Assembly (NCBI RefSeq): GCF_008370645.1
Contig: NZ_VTZN01000007.1
Coordinates: 1-63,178 of the forward strand
Length of the DNA stretch: 63,178 nucleotides
Direction of reading: 5' to 3'
DNA from: Mycobacterium simiae
GTDB taxonomy: Bacteria > Actinomycetota > Actinomycetes > Mycobacteriales > Mycobacteriaceae
In this document: positions 44,205 through 54,895 of the stretch, one piece after another
Layout of the letters: every line of letters starts with the position of its first letter
Position numbering within the stretch: the first letter of the stretch is position 1
Program-made: the position numbers and the translations under genes
Notes under the pieces: model-generated
What the model was told of the DNA's origin: nothing
The model's input: the letters and a program-made list of their open reading frames with translations, nothing else
The model's database searches: none

Positions 44205-45695
44205 ATGACATCGCTATGGCTGGACGCCCACGATCGGCTCGCCGAGCAATCTGACCAGCTAAACGGCCAGTTACGATCCGCCGACGTGGTGGTCGTCGGT
44301 GCCGGCATCACCGGCCTGGCAACGGCGGTGCTGCTGGCCCGAGCCGGCAAAGAGGTCCTGGTGGTGGAAGCCCGCACCGCAGGCGCGGTGACCACCGGCA
44401 ACACCACCGGCAAACTTAGCCTGTTGCAGGGCACGACGTTGTCTCAGATTCTCGCCCGCCACGGCGCCGGGATCGCCCGCGACTACGTGCGGGGCAACCA
44501 GGAGGGCCAGGACTGGCTGCTGCGGTACTGCGAGGCCAAACAGGTGCCCGTGCAGCGCGAAGACGACCACACCTATGCCCAGAGCAAAAAAGAAGTGCCG
44601 CGGGCTCGTGCGGTGTTGGCGGCGTGCCGCCGAGCGGGGCTAGAGGCCGAGTGGGCCGATGAGGCGGACGTCCCGTTTCCCTTCCACGGGGGAGTGCGGC
44701 TGCCCCATCAAGCGCAGATCAACACGATGCCATTGCTCGACAGCTTCATCCGGGAGCTCACCGAGCGTGGCGGCCGGCTGGTCGAAGGGGCCCGGGTGCA
44801 AAAGCTGTCCCGCCACGGCGACCGCGTCCGGCTGGCCGTGCGGACCCGCGGTGCCCACTCTCACGTTGATGCCGGGCACTGCATTGTGGCCACCGGCATG
44901 CCCATCTTCGACCGAGGCGGATTCTTCGCCAGACTGAAACCCAACCGGTCCTACTGTGTCGCTTTCGACGTACCGGGCCGGATAACTCGACCGATGTTCA
45001 TCTCGGCAGGCTCTCCGACCCGATCCGTGCGTTATGCCCCGTTCGGCGACGGTGAGCGACTCGTCGTAGCGGGCGCCAGCCACGTCGTTGGCCGCAAGAG
45101 CCCCACCGCAGAACTCGCGGAACTCAGGGCCTGGACCCGCCGACATTACCCGGGCGCAATGGAAACCCACTGTTGGTCGGCTCAGGACTACACGCCCGTC
45201 GACCATCTGCCCTACGTCGGCCCGATCCTGCCGGGCGACGAAAAGGTGTTTGTCGCAACGGGATTCCAGAAGTGGGGGCTAACCAATGGAACGGCTGCGG
45301 CTTTGCTGTTGAGTGCGCGAATTCTTGGTGGACAGATGAATTGGGGACGCGCCCTCGCTGCCTGGAGCCCGCATGAAGTGAGCGGCATCCCTACGGCCAT
45401 CCAAGCCAACCTCGAGGTGGGTTACCACCTGGCCAAAGGCTGGCTGACACCGATTGTCCGGCGCGCTCCATCGGGCGACAGTGGTGTGGTTACCGGCCCG
45501 CCCTGGCATCTGCAAGCCCGGTGTGCGATTGACGGTGTCGAGCATCGAGTTTCACCGGTATGCCCGCATCTGGGCGGCATCGTGAATTGGAACGAGGCAT
45601 CCCAAGCCTGGGAATGCCCGTTGCACGGATCGCGGTTTGCGGCCGACGGCACCCTGCTGGAGGGGCCGGCCACCCGGGGCCTGGGCGCCTCGTGA
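44205..45695 (+). CDS. FAD-dependent oxidoreductase with C-terminal Rieske domain
   Basis: This 496-residue fusion combines a DAO-type FAD-dependent oxidoreductase (G32-A-G34-I-T-G37 in VVVVGAGITGLATAVLLARAG, FAD-binding NTTGKLS, and VFVATGFQKWGLTNGT) with a C-terminal Rieske [2Fe-2S] domain (C453-P-H455 and C471-P-L-H474). The domain order is that of the YhfW-like family. The natural substrate is unknown. The start ATG is at 44205; an earlier GTG has no homology. It is not part of the M. tuberculosis pyrH neighbourhood. Confidence 0.9.
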   Translation: MTSLWLDAHDRLAEQSDQLNGQLRSADVVVVGAGITGLATAVLLARAGKEVLVVEARTAGAVTTGNTTGKLSLLQGTTLSQILARHGAGIARDYVRGNQEGQDWLLRYCEAKQVPVQREDDHTYAQSKKEVPRARAVLAACRRAGLEAEWADEADVPFPFHGGVRLPHQAQINTMPLLDSFIRELTERGGRLVEGARVQKLSRHGDRVRLAVRTRGAHSHVDAGHCIVATGMPIFDRGGFFARLKPNRSYCVAFDVPGRITRPMFISAGSPTRSVRYAPFGDGERLVVAGASHVVGRKSPTAELAELRAWTRRHYPGAMETHCWSAQDYTPVDHLPYVGPILPGDEKVFVATGFQKWGLTNGTAAALLLSARILGGQMNWGRALAAWSPHEVSGIPTAIQANLEVGYHLAKGWLTPIVRRAPSGDSGVVTGPPWHLQARCAIDGVEHRVSPVCPHLGGIVNWNEASQAWECPLHGSRFAADGTLLEGPATRGLGAS

Positions 45696-45836
45696 TAAGT
45701 CACGCGGGTCCGCTTTGCTTGCCCGCTACAGCCGGCACGCGGTCCACCCCGGCTACCCCGCAGCAGGGCGATGAGGCAGGATGTCAGATGCCGTTCCGGG
45801 TGGTTGCCGGGATGGCGCTGTTATACGAGGAGCCTC

Positions 45837-46643
45837 ATGACGGAGTCCCCGGAAGCTAAGGTCGCCGGATCGCCGGCTCCCAAGCCGGAGCCGGCCACCA
45901 CCAACGGCGCGCCGGCAACTCCAGTTTCGGCCACACCCGCTAGGTATCGACGCGTGCTGCTCAAGCTCGGCGGTGAGATGTTCGGCGGCGGGCAGGTCGG
46001 GCTGGATCCAGACGTCGTGGCCCAGGTGGCCCGCCAGATCGCCGAGGTGGTCCAGGGCGGGGTGCAGGTCGCCGTGGTGATCGGTGGCGGCAACTACTTT
46101 CGTGGCGCACAGCTGCAGCAGCGCGGTATGGAACGCACCCGTTCGGACTACATGGGAATGCTCGGCACGGTGATGAACAGCCTTGCTTTGCAAGACTTTC
46201 TCGAGAAGGAGGGCATCGTAACCCGAGTGCAAACCGCGATCACCATGGGCCAGGTGGCTGAACCTTATTTGCCGTTGCGGGCTGTCCGCCACCTCGAAAA
46301 GGGACGCGTGGTGATTTTCGGTGCCGGCATGGGGCTGCCGTATTTCTCGACGGACACCACGGCCGCGCAGCGGGCGCTGGAGATCGGCGCCGACGTGGTA
46401 TTGATGGCCAAGGCGGTCGATGGTGTCTTTGCCGAGGATCCGCGGGTGAACCCAAACGCCGAACTATTCACCGTGATCAGCCACCGGGAGGTCATCGACC
46501 GCGGGCTGCGGGTGGCCGATGCTACCGCGTTCAGCTTGTGTATGGACAATGGCATGCCGATTCTCGTATTCAACCTGCTGATCGATGGGAATATCGCCCG
46601 TGCGGTCGCTGGTGAGAAGATCGGAACTCTGGTCACCACCTAA
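45837..46643 (+). CDS. pyrH: UMP kinase PyrH
   Basis: This 268-residue UMP kinase phosphorylates UMP to UDP for pyrimidine and UDP-sugar synthesis. The amino-acid-kinase fold shows [41 protein letters not shown] and [16 protein letters not shown]. The ATG at 45837 has CGAGGAG upstream. The disordered N-terminus of about 35 residues is slightly longer than in Rv2883c. It forms the conserved pyrH-frr-cdsA-rlmN run. Confidence 0.96.
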   Translation: MTESPEAKVAGSPAPKPEPATTNGAPATPVSATPARYRRVLLKLGGEMFGGGQVGLDPDVVAQVARQIAEVVQGGVQVAVVIGGGNYFRGAQLQQRGMERTRSDYMGMLGTVMNSLALQDFLEKEGIVTRVQTAITMGQVAEPYLPLRAVRHLEKGRVVIFGAGMGLPYFSTDTTAAQRALEIGADVVLMAKAVDGVFAEDPRVNPNAELFTVISHREVIDRGLRVADATAFSLCMDNGMPILVFNLLIDGNIARAVAGEKIGTLVTT

Positions 46644-46721
46644 AGGGCATAACGCGATGGCCCGCGCTGGTAACGACGCAGCGGGGGCACCACCCACTTG
46701 TGGGGGAAGGAGCGACGCAAA

Positions 46722-47279
46722 ATGATCGACGATGCTCTCCTCGATGCCGAGGAGAAAATGGAGAAGGCCGTATCGGTAGCCCGTGACGACCTGTCGACCA
46801 TCCGGACCGGCCGCGCGAATCCGAGCATGTTCAACCGGATCGTTATCGACTACTACGGTACGAATACCCCGATCACCCAACTGGCCAGCATCAACGTGCC
46901 CGAGGCGCGCCTGGTAGTCATCAAGCCGTACGAGGCCAATCAGCTGCATGCCATTGAGACGGCGATTCGCAACTCCGAGCTAGGGGTGAATCCCACCAAT
47001 GACGGCACCGTTATCCGGGTAGCCATACCGCAGCTCACCGAGGAGCGCCGGCGCGAACTGGTCAAGCAGGCCAAGCACAAGGGAGAGGAGGCTCGCGTGT
47101 CGGTGCGCAACATTCGTCGCAAAGCGATGGAAGAACTGCACCGCATCCGTAAGGACGGCGAGGCCGGCGAGGACGAGGTCGGCCGCGCCGAAAAGGACCT
47201 CGACAAGACCACTCACCAGTACGTCGCCCAGATTGATGAGCTGGTCAAACACAAAGAAGGCGAGCTGCTGGAGGTCTAG
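46722..47279 (+). CDS. frr: Ribosome recycling factor
   Basis: This 185-residue RRF has exactly the M. tuberculosis length. It splits post-termination ribosomes with EF-G. Features: [17 protein letters not shown], the conserved RTGRANPSM, and the long helices [20 protein letters not shown]. The ATG at 46722 follows AAGGAG at 46707-46712. Confidence 0.97.
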   Translation: MIDDALLDAEEKMEKAVSVARDDLSTIRTGRANPSMFNRIVIDYYGTNTPITQLASINVPEARLVVIKPYEANQLHAIETAIRNSELGVNPTNDGTVIRVAIPQLTEERRRELVKQAKHKGEEARVSVRNIRRKAMEELHRIRKDGEAGEDEVGRAEKDLDKTTHQYVAQIDELVKHKEGELLEV

Positions 47280-47310
47280 GACCGCTCAGCAGCTAAGTAC
47301 CTTCAGATCC

Positions 47311-48216
47311 GTGGCGACCACCGACGCCAGCACCGGCACCCCGGCCGACGAGCCGGCGTCCGGGGCCAAGAAGACATCCCGCGCTGGACGCGACCTGCCC
47401 GCTGCGATCGCGGTGGGCTGCAGCATCGGTGCGGTCCTGGTTGCGACGATGGTATACGCCCCGCGCGGATGGGTGGCGATCTGCGCGTTGGCCATGGTCA
47501 TCGCCACCCACGAGGTGGTGCGGCGACTACGTGAAGCCGGATATCTGATTCCGGTAATCCCGTTGCTGATCGGCGGGCAGGTAACAATCTGGCTGAGTTG
47601 GCCATACGGCGCTCGTGGGGTGTCGGCGGGCTTTGGCGCGATGGTAGTGGTCTGCATGATCTGGCGGCTGTTCATGCAAGACAGGCGCCCAGAGGGTGGC
47701 GCCACCGGAGCCGGTCCGGCCTCGACGGGGAACTATCTGCGGGATACGTCGGCCACCATCTTTCTGGCCGCGTGGGTGGTGCTGTTCGGCTCCTTCGCCG
47801 CGATGCTGGTCTACCACGGCGCGGCGTGGGTGTTCATCATGATGATCGCGGTCATCGCCTCCGACGTCGGCGGTTATGCGGTGGGGGTACTCTTCGGCAA
47901 ACATCCGATGGTTCCGACGATCAGCCCGAAGAAGTCCTGGGAGGGATTCGCCGGTTCGCTGGTCTGCGGCATTGCCGCAACCACCATCACGGCGACTTTT
48001 CTGGCCGGCAAATCACCGTGGATAGGGGCCCTGCTAGGGGTCCTGTTCGTACTCACCACCACATTGGGCGACCTGATCGAGTCGCAGGTGAAGCGCGATC
48101 TCGGGATCAAGGACATGGGTCGTCTGCTGCCCGGCCATGGCGGCCTGATGGACCGGCTCGACGGCATCCTGCCATCCGCGGTGGCGGCCTGGTTAGTGCT
48201 GACACTGCTGCCGTAG
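47311..48216 (+). CDS. cdsA: Phosphatidate cytidylyltransferase CdsA
   Basis: This 301-residue integral membrane enzyme makes CDP-diacylglycerol from phosphatidic acid and CTP, the branch point of phospholipid synthesis. Several hydrophobic helices surround the signature near the C-terminus: [17 protein letters not shown] followed by [15 protein letters not shown]. The GTG at 47311 gives an N-terminus like Rv2881c. It lies 31 bp after frr. Confidence 0.95.
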   Translation: MATTDASTGTPADEPASGAKKTSRAGRDLPAAIAVGCSIGAVLVATMVYAPRGWVAICALAMVIATHEVVRRLREAGYLIPVIPLLIGGQVTIWLSWPYGARGVSAGFGAMVVVCMIWRLFMQDRRPEGGATGAGPASTGNYLRDTSATIFLAAWVVLFGSFAAMLVYHGAAWVFIMMIAVIASDVGGYAVGVLFGKHPMVPTISPKKSWEGFAGSLVCGIAATTITATFLAGKSPWIGALLGVLFVLTTTLGDLIESQVKRDLGIKDMGRLLPGHGGLMDRLDGILPSAVAAWLVLTLLP

Positions 48217-48248
48217 GTTGCCCCGACGAGGTCAATACTGGACACATC

Positions 48249-49343
48249 ATGGTCCCCGAGTTGATCTTCCAAGCGCCACGCAAGGGCAAGCCGCCGCTGC
48301 ACCTCGCCGACCTCGACGTCGCAGGTTGTGCTTCTGCTGTCGCCGCACTGGGCCTGCCGGCGTTTCGGGCCAGCCAGCTCGCCCACCACTACTACGGCCG
48401 GCTGATCGCCGATCCGCGCCAGATGACCGACCTGCCTGCCGCTGTGCGCGGCTTGGTCGCCGAGACGCTCTTTCCCGCCCTGCTGACCGCGGCGCGGGAT
48501 GTCGCATGCGATGCCGGCCAGACTCGAAAGACGTTGTGGCGGGCAGCCGATGGCGCCACCGTCGAGTCGGTGCTGATGCGCTATCCCCAACGCACGACGG
48601 TGTGTATTTCGTCGCAGGCCGGGTGCGGTATGGCCTGCCCATTCTGTGCCACCGGCCAAGGTGGTCTGACCCGCAACCTCTCGACGGCCGAGATCGTCGA
48701 ACAGGTGCGGGCTGCTGCGGTGGCCGCGCGGGACGACTTCGGCGAGCGGCTGTCCAACGTGGTGTTTATGGGCATGGGGGAGCCGCTGGCCAACTACGCC
48801 AAAGTGGTGGCCGCGGTGCGGCGCATCATCGCAGCGCCGCCGTCCGGTTTCGGTATTTCGGCCCGCGCGGTGACGGTGTCGACGGTGGGTCTGGTGCCGG
48901 CGATCGGCAAGCTTGCCGACGAAGGGCTGGCTGTGACGCTGGCGTTGTCGTTGCACGCGCCCGACGACGAGCTGCGCGACACACTGGTTCCGGTCAACAC
49001 CAGGTGGCGGGTCCGCGAGGCGCTTGATGCCGCCCGGTACTACGCCGACGTGACCGGCCGGCGGGTGTCTGTGGAGTATGCGCTGATCCGCGACGTCAAT
49101 GACCAACCGTGGCGGGCCGAGCTGCTGGGCAGGCGGCTACGCCGTGCGCTTGGTCGGCTAGTGCATGTGAACGTGATCCCGCTGAATCCCACCCCGGGCA
49201 GCGCCTGGGATGCCAGCCCCAAGCCGGTGGAACGCGAGTTCGTCAAACATGTTCGTGCACAGGGTGTTTCATGCACGGTGCGCGACACCCGCGGCCGTGA
49301 GATAAGTGCCGCTTGCGGGCAGCTGGCCGCCGAAGGCGGATAG
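48249..49343 (+). CDS. rlmN: Dual-specificity rRNA/tRNA methyltransferase RlmN
   Basis: This 364-residue radical SAM enzyme makes m2A2503 in 23S rRNA and m2A37 in some tRNAs. The iron-sulfur cluster is bound by C126-x3-C130-x2-C133 (CGMACPFC). Other motifs are [19 protein letters not shown] and the final catalytic Cys region [10 protein letters not shown]. Length equals Rv2879c (Rv2880c is its upstream overlap region). Confidence 0.95.
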   Translation: MVPELIFQAPRKGKPPLHLADLDVAGCASAVAALGLPAFRASQLAHHYYGRLIADPRQMTDLPAAVRGLVAETLFPALLTAARDVACDAGQTRKTLWRAADGATVESVLMRYPQRTTVCISSQAGCGMACPFCATGQGGLTRNLSTAEIVEQVRAAAVAARDDFGERLSNVVFMGMGEPLANYAKVVAAVRRIIAAPPSGFGISARAVTVSTVGLVPAIGKLADEGLAVTLALSLHAPDDELRDTLVPVNTRWRVREALDAARYYADVTGRRVSVEYALIRDVNDQPWRAELLGRRLRRALGRLVHVNVIPLNPTPGSAWDASPKPVEREFVKHVRAQGVSCTVRDTRGREISAACGQLAAEGG

Positions 49344-49387
49344 CCGGCGCTAAGCGACAGACAGCGCCGACAGCCCCCGGCGTGCGG

Positions 49388-49642
49388 TTACCTCAACCAG
49401 CCCCGACGGCGCCCCCACAGGTCGCGCACCAGGACAAACAAGACCAGCGCGGCGAATCCGATGAGGAACCAGTCTTCGACGTGGCCGACGTGATTGCCGC
49501 GCAACATAGCCAGCAGGAATCCGAAGACGATCAGGCCCACGATGTGCCAGGTGCGGTGATTGATCCGGCTCCATCCCCAGTGCGCAGACGGCACCTCAGC
49601 CGTGTCGACGCCGGTGAAGGGCGCCACCTCAGTACTGGCCAC
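49388..49642 (-). CDS. Small membrane protein, DUF2631 (Rv2876-like)
   Basis: This 84-residue protein has two predicted membrane helices (about 32-48 and 55-75) and a basic end GRRRGWLR. The GTG at 49642 follows a GGAGGAA site. The N-terminal [22 protein letters not shown] is typical of the mycobacterial family. Its function is unknown. In M. tuberculosis it stands with mpt53, mpt70 and mpt83; here those genes are missing. Confidence 0.88.
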   Translation of the reverse strand: MASTEVAPFTGVDTAEVPSAHWGWSRINHRTWHIVGLIVFGFLLAMLRGNHVGHVEDWFLIGFAALVLFVLVRDLWGRRRGWLR

Positions 49643-49770
49643 AGCAATTCCTCCGGTTCGGTTTGGCTTCGGATCGCGGTTCTGGACATTCTGACACATG
49701 CGCCGTGAGCGGATGGTCGCCGGCGCGGGCGGGTTGTTGGGTGATCGCACGGCGTCGAGGGCTGCTCATC

Positions 49771-50110
49771 TGTTGAGTGGGTGACGCCAGCGCAGCCGGC
49801 GGAAGCGGGCGAAGCCGCGGTCGGCGCTCAACCAGGTTGCGTTGTGCTCCAAGGCGTAGGCGGCCAGACACGCATCGGAAACGTCGTTGCCCGTCGCATC
49901 GATGTCGGCGGCCAGCTGTCGAAACAACGTCCAGCGGCGCTCGCCTGGGACGATTCCGGTGGGCTTGTCGGTGCGGTGCAGACGCGACGGTCAGTGACGA
50001 CCCGAACGAAGCTGCTGAGCACGCTGTCAGGTAGGCCCAGCGGCTCATCACGTCATCGATACGGACCGCCGTACGCACCGGAAGCATTTTGGCATCAGCA
50101 GCAGGCATCA
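49771..50110 (-). pseudogene. VapC-type PIN-domain toxin relic
   Basis: Two minus-strand frames together give a PIN-domain end. One reads [19 protein letters not shown] (about 50020-50050); after a frameshift comes [26 protein letters not shown], quoted in part, with [22 protein letters not shown] up to 49771. These are the middle and C-terminal motifs of VapC toxins. The N-terminal catalytic aspartate region and any vapB antitoxin are missing. M. tuberculosis has vapBC43 beside dxr, so this is probably its remnant. Confidence 0.8.
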
Positions 50111-50200
50111 AAGTTCGCGCGCGTCGCTGTTCCGGGTCGGCCCATCGCGCGATGTCACCGCCGTCAGGACGCTGGCGGTGTTTGGCGGCACAATGAGGAG

Positions 50201-51430
50201 GTGGCTAACCCGTCGAACGGATCTGCTGGCGGCCGCTTGCGTGTGCTGGTACTGGGCAGCACCGGTTCGATCGGCACCCAAGCGCTGGAAGTCATCGCCG
50301 CCAACCCGGATCGCTTCGAAGTTGTTGGGCTGGCAGCTGGCGGCCGGAATCTGAAGACGCTGCTTCGGCAACGCGCTGAGACCGGGGTGACGCACGTGGC
50401 GATCGCTGACGATCAGGCTGCGCAGCTGGCCGGCGATATTCCCTATCACGGACCGGATGCCGTCACCCGGCTGGTCGAGGACACCAACGCCGACGTCGTC
50501 CTCAACGCGCTGGTCGGGGCGTTGGGTTTGCGGCCGACACTGGCGGTGCTGCAGTCAGGTGCTCGGCTGGCCCTGGCCAACAAGGAATCGCTGGTTGCCG
50601 GCGGTCCGCTGGTGTTGCGGGCCGCCCAGCCCGGTCAAATTGTGCCGGTCGACTCCGAGCATTCCGCGCTGGCTCAGTGCCTGCGCGGCGGTAGCCCCGA
50701 CGAAGTCGCCAAACTAGTTCTGACCGCCTCGGGCGGGCCGTTTCGGGGCTGGTCGGCCGCCGACCTCGAGCACGTCACCCCTGCCCAGGCTGGCGCCCAT
50801 CCGACCTGGTCAATGGGCCCGATGAACACGCTGAATTCGGCGTCGCTGGTCAACAAGGGTCTCGAGCTCATCGAAACGCACCTGCTGTTCGGAATTCCCT
50901 ACGACCGCATCGAGGTGGTGGTGCACCCCCAATCGATCGTCCATTCGATGGTCACCTTCATCGACGGCTCGACGATTGCCCAGGCCAGCCCCCCGGATAT
51001 GAAGCTGCCGATCTCGCTGGCCTTGGGGTGGCCGCGGCGGGTGCCCGCGGCGGCCAGCTGCTGCGACTTCAGCCAGGCGCAGACGTGGGAGTTCGAGCCG
51101 CTAGACACCGACGTCTTTCCGGCCGTCGACTTGGCCCGGTATGCCGGTGAAACCGGCGGCTGTATGACTGCCGTCTACAACGCCGCCAACGAAGAAGCAG
51201 CAGAAGCCTTCCTGAATGGCCGCATCAGCTTCCCCGCCATTGTCGGCACCATCACCGACGTGCTGCACGCCGCCGACCAATGGGGCGTCTCACCCGCTAC
51301 CGTGGATGACGTACTCGACGCGCAGCGCTGGGCGCGGGAACGGGCGCAGCGCGCGGTCGCCACATCGAGCTCGGCTACTGCCTACGAGAAAGTCTCCGGA
51401 AAAAGCGTGAGAAAGGTCCATACCGGCTGA
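50201..51430 (+). CDS. dxr: 1-deoxy-D-xylulose 5-phosphate reductoisomerase
   Basis: This 409-residue Dxr makes 2-C-methyl-D-erythritol 4-phosphate, the committed step of the MEP isoprenoid pathway; it is the fosmidomycin target. Signatures: [17 protein letters not shown] (NADPH), [37 protein letters not shown] and [13 protein letters not shown]. The GTG at 50201 yields a Rv2870c-like N-terminus although the GAGGAG site abuts it closely. Its stop overlaps the rip1 start by one base. Confidence 0.96.
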   Translation: MANPSNGSAGGRLRVLVLGSTGSIGTQALEVIAANPDRFEVVGLAAGGRNLKTLLRQRAETGVTHVAIADDQAAQLAGDIPYHGPDAVTRLVEDTNADVVLNALVGALGLRPTLAVLQSGARLALANKESLVAGGPLVLRAAQPGQIVPVDSEHSALAQCLRGGSPDEVAKLVLTASGGPFRGWSAADLEHVTPAQAGAHPTWSMGPMNTLNSASLVNKGLELIETHLLFGIPYDRIEVVVHPQSIVHSMVTFIDGSTIAQASPPDMKLPISLALGWPRRVPAAASCCDFSQAQTWEFEPLDTDVFPAVDLARYAGETGGCMTAVYNAANEEAAEAFLNGRISFPAIVGTITDVLHAADQWGVSPATVDDVLDAQRWARERAQRAVATSSSATAYEKVSGKSVRKVHTG

Positions 51431-52644
51431 TGATGTTCGTGATCGGCATCGTGCTGTTCGCACTGGCCATCCTGATCTCGGTGGCGCTGCACGAATGCGG
51501 CCATATGTGGGCGGCGCGCGCTACCGGGATGAAGGTACGTCGCTATTTCGTCGGCTTCGGTCCGACCTTGTGGTCGACCCGCCGCGGTGAAACCGAGTAC
51601 GGCATCAAGGCGATCCCGGCCGGCGGTTTCTGCGACATTGCCGGCATGACCCCCGTGGAGGACCTTGCGCCTGACGAGCTGGACCGCGCCATGTACAAGC
51701 AGGCGACCTGGAAGCGGATCGCGGTGCTGTTCGCCGGGCCCGGCATGAACTTTGTTATCTGCCTGGTGTTGATCTATTCCATCGCAGTGATCTGGGGCCT
51801 GCCGAACCTGAATCCCTCGACCCGCGCTGTGGTCGGTGAAACCGGATGTGTGGCAACCGAAACCACGCAGGGCAAGCTCGACCGGTGCACCGGGCCCGGC
51901 CCGGCCGCGCTGGCTGGCCTGCGCGCTGGCGATGTCGTCGTCAAAGTGGGGGGCACCCCGGTGTCCACGTTCGACGAGATGGCTGCTGCGATACGCAAAT
52001 TGCGCGGTACCGTCCCGATCGTCGTTGAGCGTGACGGGTCGATGATCACCACCAACGTGACCATCGAGCCCACCCGCCGCTGGGTGCAAACCGGGCAGGG
52101 CGGTCAACCCCAACCCGCCACGGTCGGCGCCATCGGCGTCGGTCCTGTCCCGGTGCGGCCCGCGCAGTACGGGGTGTTGTCAGCGGCGCCAGCCACTCTG
52201 GTGTTTGCCGGCGACTTGACGGTGGAGGTAGGTAAGGCACTGGCCGCCATTCCGACCAAGGTCGGTGCTCTGCTCCACGCCATCGGCGGCGGGCAGCGCG
52301 ACCCCCAGACGCCAATGAGCGTGGTGGGCGCCAGCATCATCGGTGGCGACACCGTGGATCACGGGCTGTGGGTGGCCTTCTGGTTCTTTTTGGCCCAGTT
52401 GAACCTGATTCTAGGAGCGATCAACCTACTGCCGTTATTGCCATTCGACGGCGGTCATATCGCGGTCGCGTTCTTCGAGAAAATCCGAAACATGATCCGG
52501 TCGGCCCGTGGCAAGGTGGCTGCGGCGCCGGTGAACTATCTCAAACTCATGCCTGTCACCTACGTGGTGTTGTTTTTCGTCGTCGGATACATGTTGTTGA
52601 CCGTCACAGCTGATCTGGTCAACCCAATTCGACTTTTTCAATAG
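51430..52644 (+). CDS. rip1: Site-2 zinc metalloprotease Rip1 (RseP family)
   Basis: This 404-residue intramembrane protease has the same length as M. tuberculosis Rip1 (Rv2869c), which cuts anti-sigma factors and regulates envelope composition. The zinc motif H21-E22-x2-H25 lies in the first membrane helix (LHECGH). A PDZ domain is at about 125-200 ([13 protein letters not shown]). The second metal motif is LLPFDGGH in the third helix near residue 340, and a last helix precedes the end. It is translationally coupled to dxr. Confidence 0.95.
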   Translation: MMFVIGIVLFALAILISVALHECGHMWAARATGMKVRRYFVGFGPTLWSTRRGETEYGIKAIPAGGFCDIAGMTPVEDLAPDELDRAMYKQATWKRIAVLFAGPGMNFVICLVLIYSIAVIWGLPNLNPSTRAVVGETGCVATETTQGKLDRCTGPGPAALAGLRAGDVVVKVGGTPVSTFDEMAAAIRKLRGTVPIVVERDGSMITTNVTIEPTRRWVQTGQGGQPQPATVGAIGVGPVPVRPAQYGVLSAAPATLVFAGDLTVEVGKALAAIPTKVGALLHAIGGGQRDPQTPMSVVGASIIGGDTVDHGLWVAFWFFLAQLNLILGAINLLPLLPFDGGHIAVAFFEKIRNMIRSARGKVAAAPVNYLKLMPVTYVVLFFVVGYMLLTVTADLVNPIRLFQ

Positions 52645-52667
52645 CCAGCCAGAGAGAAGGATCGACC

Positions 52668-53840
52668 GTGACTATTGGCCTGGGTATGCCGCTACCTCCG
52701 GCGCCCACGCTGTCCCCCCGCCGCAGCACGCGTCAGCTGATGGTCGGCGATGTCGGCGTGGGCAGCGACTACCCCATCTCGGTGCAGTCGATGTGCACCA
52801 CCAAGACCCACGATGTCAATGCGACGTTGCAACAGATCGCGGAATTGACCGCGACTGGGTGTGACATCGTCCGGGTGGCGTGCCCCCGTCAGGAAGACGC
52901 CGACGCGCTGGGCGAGATAGCCCGACACAGCCAGATTCCGGTCATCGCCGACATCCACTTCCAGCCGAAGTACATCTTCGCCGCCATCAATGCAGGTTGC
53001 GCCGCGGTACGGGTAAACCCCGGCAACATCAAGGAGTTCGACGGCCGCGTCGGCGAGGTGGCCAAGGCCGCCGCTGACGCCGGCATCCCGATCCGCATCG
53101 GCGTCAACGCCGGCTCGCTGGACAAACGGTTCATGGCCAAATACGGCAAGGCCACGCCCGAGGCGTTGGTCGAATCGGCGCTGTGGGAGGCCTCGCTGTT
53201 CGAAGAGCATAGCTTCGGCGATATCAAGATCAGCGTCAAACACAACGACCCGGTGATCATGGTCGCCGCCTACGAACAGCTGGCCGCGCAGTGTGACTAC
53301 CCGCTGCACCTCGGCGTTACCGAAGCTGGCCCCGCGTTCCAGGGCACCATCAAGTCCGCGGTGGCCTTCGGCGCGCTGCTGTCCAAGGGCATCGGGGACA
53401 CCATCCGGGTATCGCTGTCGGCCCCACCGGTGGAGGAAGTGAAGGTCGGCACCCAGATTTTGGAATCGCTGAACCTGCGTCCCCGAAAGTTGGAGATCGT
53501 GTCATGCCCGTCGTGCGGCCGGGCCCAGGTCGACGTCTACACCCTGGCCAATGAGGTCACCGCCGGGCTGGACGGGCTGGACGTGCCGTTGCGGGTGGCC
53601 GTGATGGGATGTGTGGTCAACGGTCCCGGCGAGGCGCGCGAAGCCGACTTGGGCGTTGCGTCGGGGAACGGTAAGGGGCAGATCTTCGTCCGCGGCGAAG
53701 TGATCAAGACCGTGCCTGAATCGCAGATTGTCGAGACTTTAATCGAAGAGGCCATGCGACTCGCCGCCGAAATGGCAACTGACATCGGTGAGGATCCGGG
53801 CGCGACATCAAGCGGTTCGCCGATTGTGACCGTAAGCTGA
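52668..53840 (+). CDS. ispG: 4-hydroxy-3-methylbut-2-enyl diphosphate synthase IspG (GcpE)
   Basis: This 390-residue [4Fe-4S] enzyme converts MEcPP to HMBPP in the MEP pathway. Signatures: [28 protein letters not shown], and the cluster ligands in [13 protein letters not shown] and [10 protein letters not shown]. With dxr and rip1 it forms the conserved dxr-rip1-ispG operon. The GTG start follows GAGAGAAGGA. Confidence 0.96.
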   Translation: MTIGLGMPLPPAPTLSPRRSTRQLMVGDVGVGSDYPISVQSMCTTKTHDVNATLQQIAELTATGCDIVRVACPRQEDADALGEIARHSQIPVIADIHFQPKYIFAAINAGCAAVRVNPGNIKEFDGRVGEVAKAAADAGIPIRIGVNAGSLDKRFMAKYGKATPEALVESALWEASLFEEHSFGDIKISVKHNDPVIMVAAYEQLAAQCDYPLHLGVTEAGPAFQGTIKSAVAFGALLSKGIGDTIRVSLSAPPVEEVKVGTQILESLNLRPRKLEIVSCPSCGRAQVDVYTLANEVTAGLDGLDVPLRVAVMGCVVNGPGEAREADLGVASGNGKGQIFVRGEVIKTVPESQIVETLIEEAMRLAAEMATDIGEDPGATSSGSPIVTVS

Positions 53841-53892
53841 TAGGCGCCAGCTCCCCTACTGGCTTCGGTTCGCACCATAGAGAGTTCTGCAG

Positions 53893-54750
53893 ATGTCGGC
53901 TCCGCCCATCTTGCGCCTTGTCGGCGAGCGACGGGTGTCAGTCGTGCGCGACGCCGCCGCAGTCTGGCGGGTACTGAAGGAAAGCCCTGTCGAATCGTGC
54001 ATGGTTGCAGCACGGGTCGCCGACTACGGCGTCGAACCGAATTCGATTGGGGGAGAGCTGTGGACCCGACGCGGCGGCGTGGAGGAGTCGTTGTGTTTCG
54101 CCGGTGCCAACCTCATCCCGCTGCGGGGCGGGCTGATCGATCTCAACGCATTTGCTGACGAAGCCAAGAGCACGGCCCGGCGGTGTTCATCGCTGGTCGG
54201 CAGAGCAGAGCTAGTGCTGGCGATGTGGCGGCGGCTCGAATCGGCGTGGGGTCCCGCCCGTGACGTGCGTGACCATCAACCGCTGATGGCCATCCACACC
54301 CATCCTGGCTGCCCGATCGACCCGGCCGTTCGCCAGGTGCGGCCGGAGGAACTGGACGCCTACCTGGTGGCAGCCGTGGATATGTTCATCGGCGAAGTCG
54401 GTGTCGATCCGCGACTCGGGGACGGCGGTCGCGGCTATCGTCGCCGGGTGGCCAGCCTGATCGCGGCCGGACGGGCCTGGGCCCGCTTCGAGCACGGTGA
54501 GGTGATCTTCAAGGCCGAGGTGGGATCGCAATCGCCATCGGTCGGGCAAATCCAGGGCGTCTGGGTGCACCCGGAGCGGCGCGGCCTGGGCCTGGGCGCT
54601 GCCGGTACTGCAACGGTTGCTGCAGTGATCGTTGGGAGCGGGCGCATCGCCAGCCTGTACGTGAACAACTTCAATACCGTGGCCCGGGCGGTCTATACAC
54701 GGGTGGGGTTCAAAGAAGTTGGTACTTTCGCCACGGTCCTGCTCGACTGA
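53893..54750 (+). CDS. GNAT-family acetyltransferase (Rv2867c-like)
   Basis: This 285-residue protein has a mycobacterial N-terminal half (DUF4081-like) and a C-terminal GNAT domain with the acetyl-CoA loop VWVHPERRGLGLGAAGTAT. The end reads ARAVYTRVGFKEVGTFATVL. Substrate unknown. It ends the dxr-rip1-ispG operon as in M. tuberculosis. Confidence 0.9.
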   Translation: MSAPPILRLVGERRVSVVRDAAAVWRVLKESPVESCMVAARVADYGVEPNSIGGELWTRRGGVEESLCFAGANLIPLRGGLIDLNAFADEAKSTARRCSSLVGRAELVLAMWRRLESAWGPARDVRDHQPLMAIHTHPGCPIDPAVRQVRPEELDAYLVAAVDMFIGEVGVDPRLGDGGRGYRRRVASLIAAGRAWARFEHGEVIFKAEVGSQSPSVGQIQGVWVHPERRGLGLGAAGTATVAAVIVGSGRIASLYVNNFNTVARAVYTRVGFKEVGTFATVLLD

Positions 54751-54763
54751 GCCCGGTCCGCGA

Positions 54764-54813
54764 GCGTAACGCCGCGGCGAAAATGTTGCCCGAATCTCGC
54801 GCTGTCGTTACGC
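54764..54813. terminator. Imperfect inverted repeat after the GNAT gene
   Basis: The arms GCGTAACG (54764-54771) and CGTTACGC (54806-54813) sit within longer, imperfectly paired flanks. The location between the GNAT stop and the PBP gene suggests a transcription terminator. Pairing is weaker than at the other intergenic hairpins. Confidence 0.4.
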
Positions 54814-54895
54814 ACACGTGCGCGACCCCTAATAACGCGTGGGTCTCGGTGTGTCTGCGCCGCCAGCGCTGTCACCGTTCTTAACATCAGTCACG

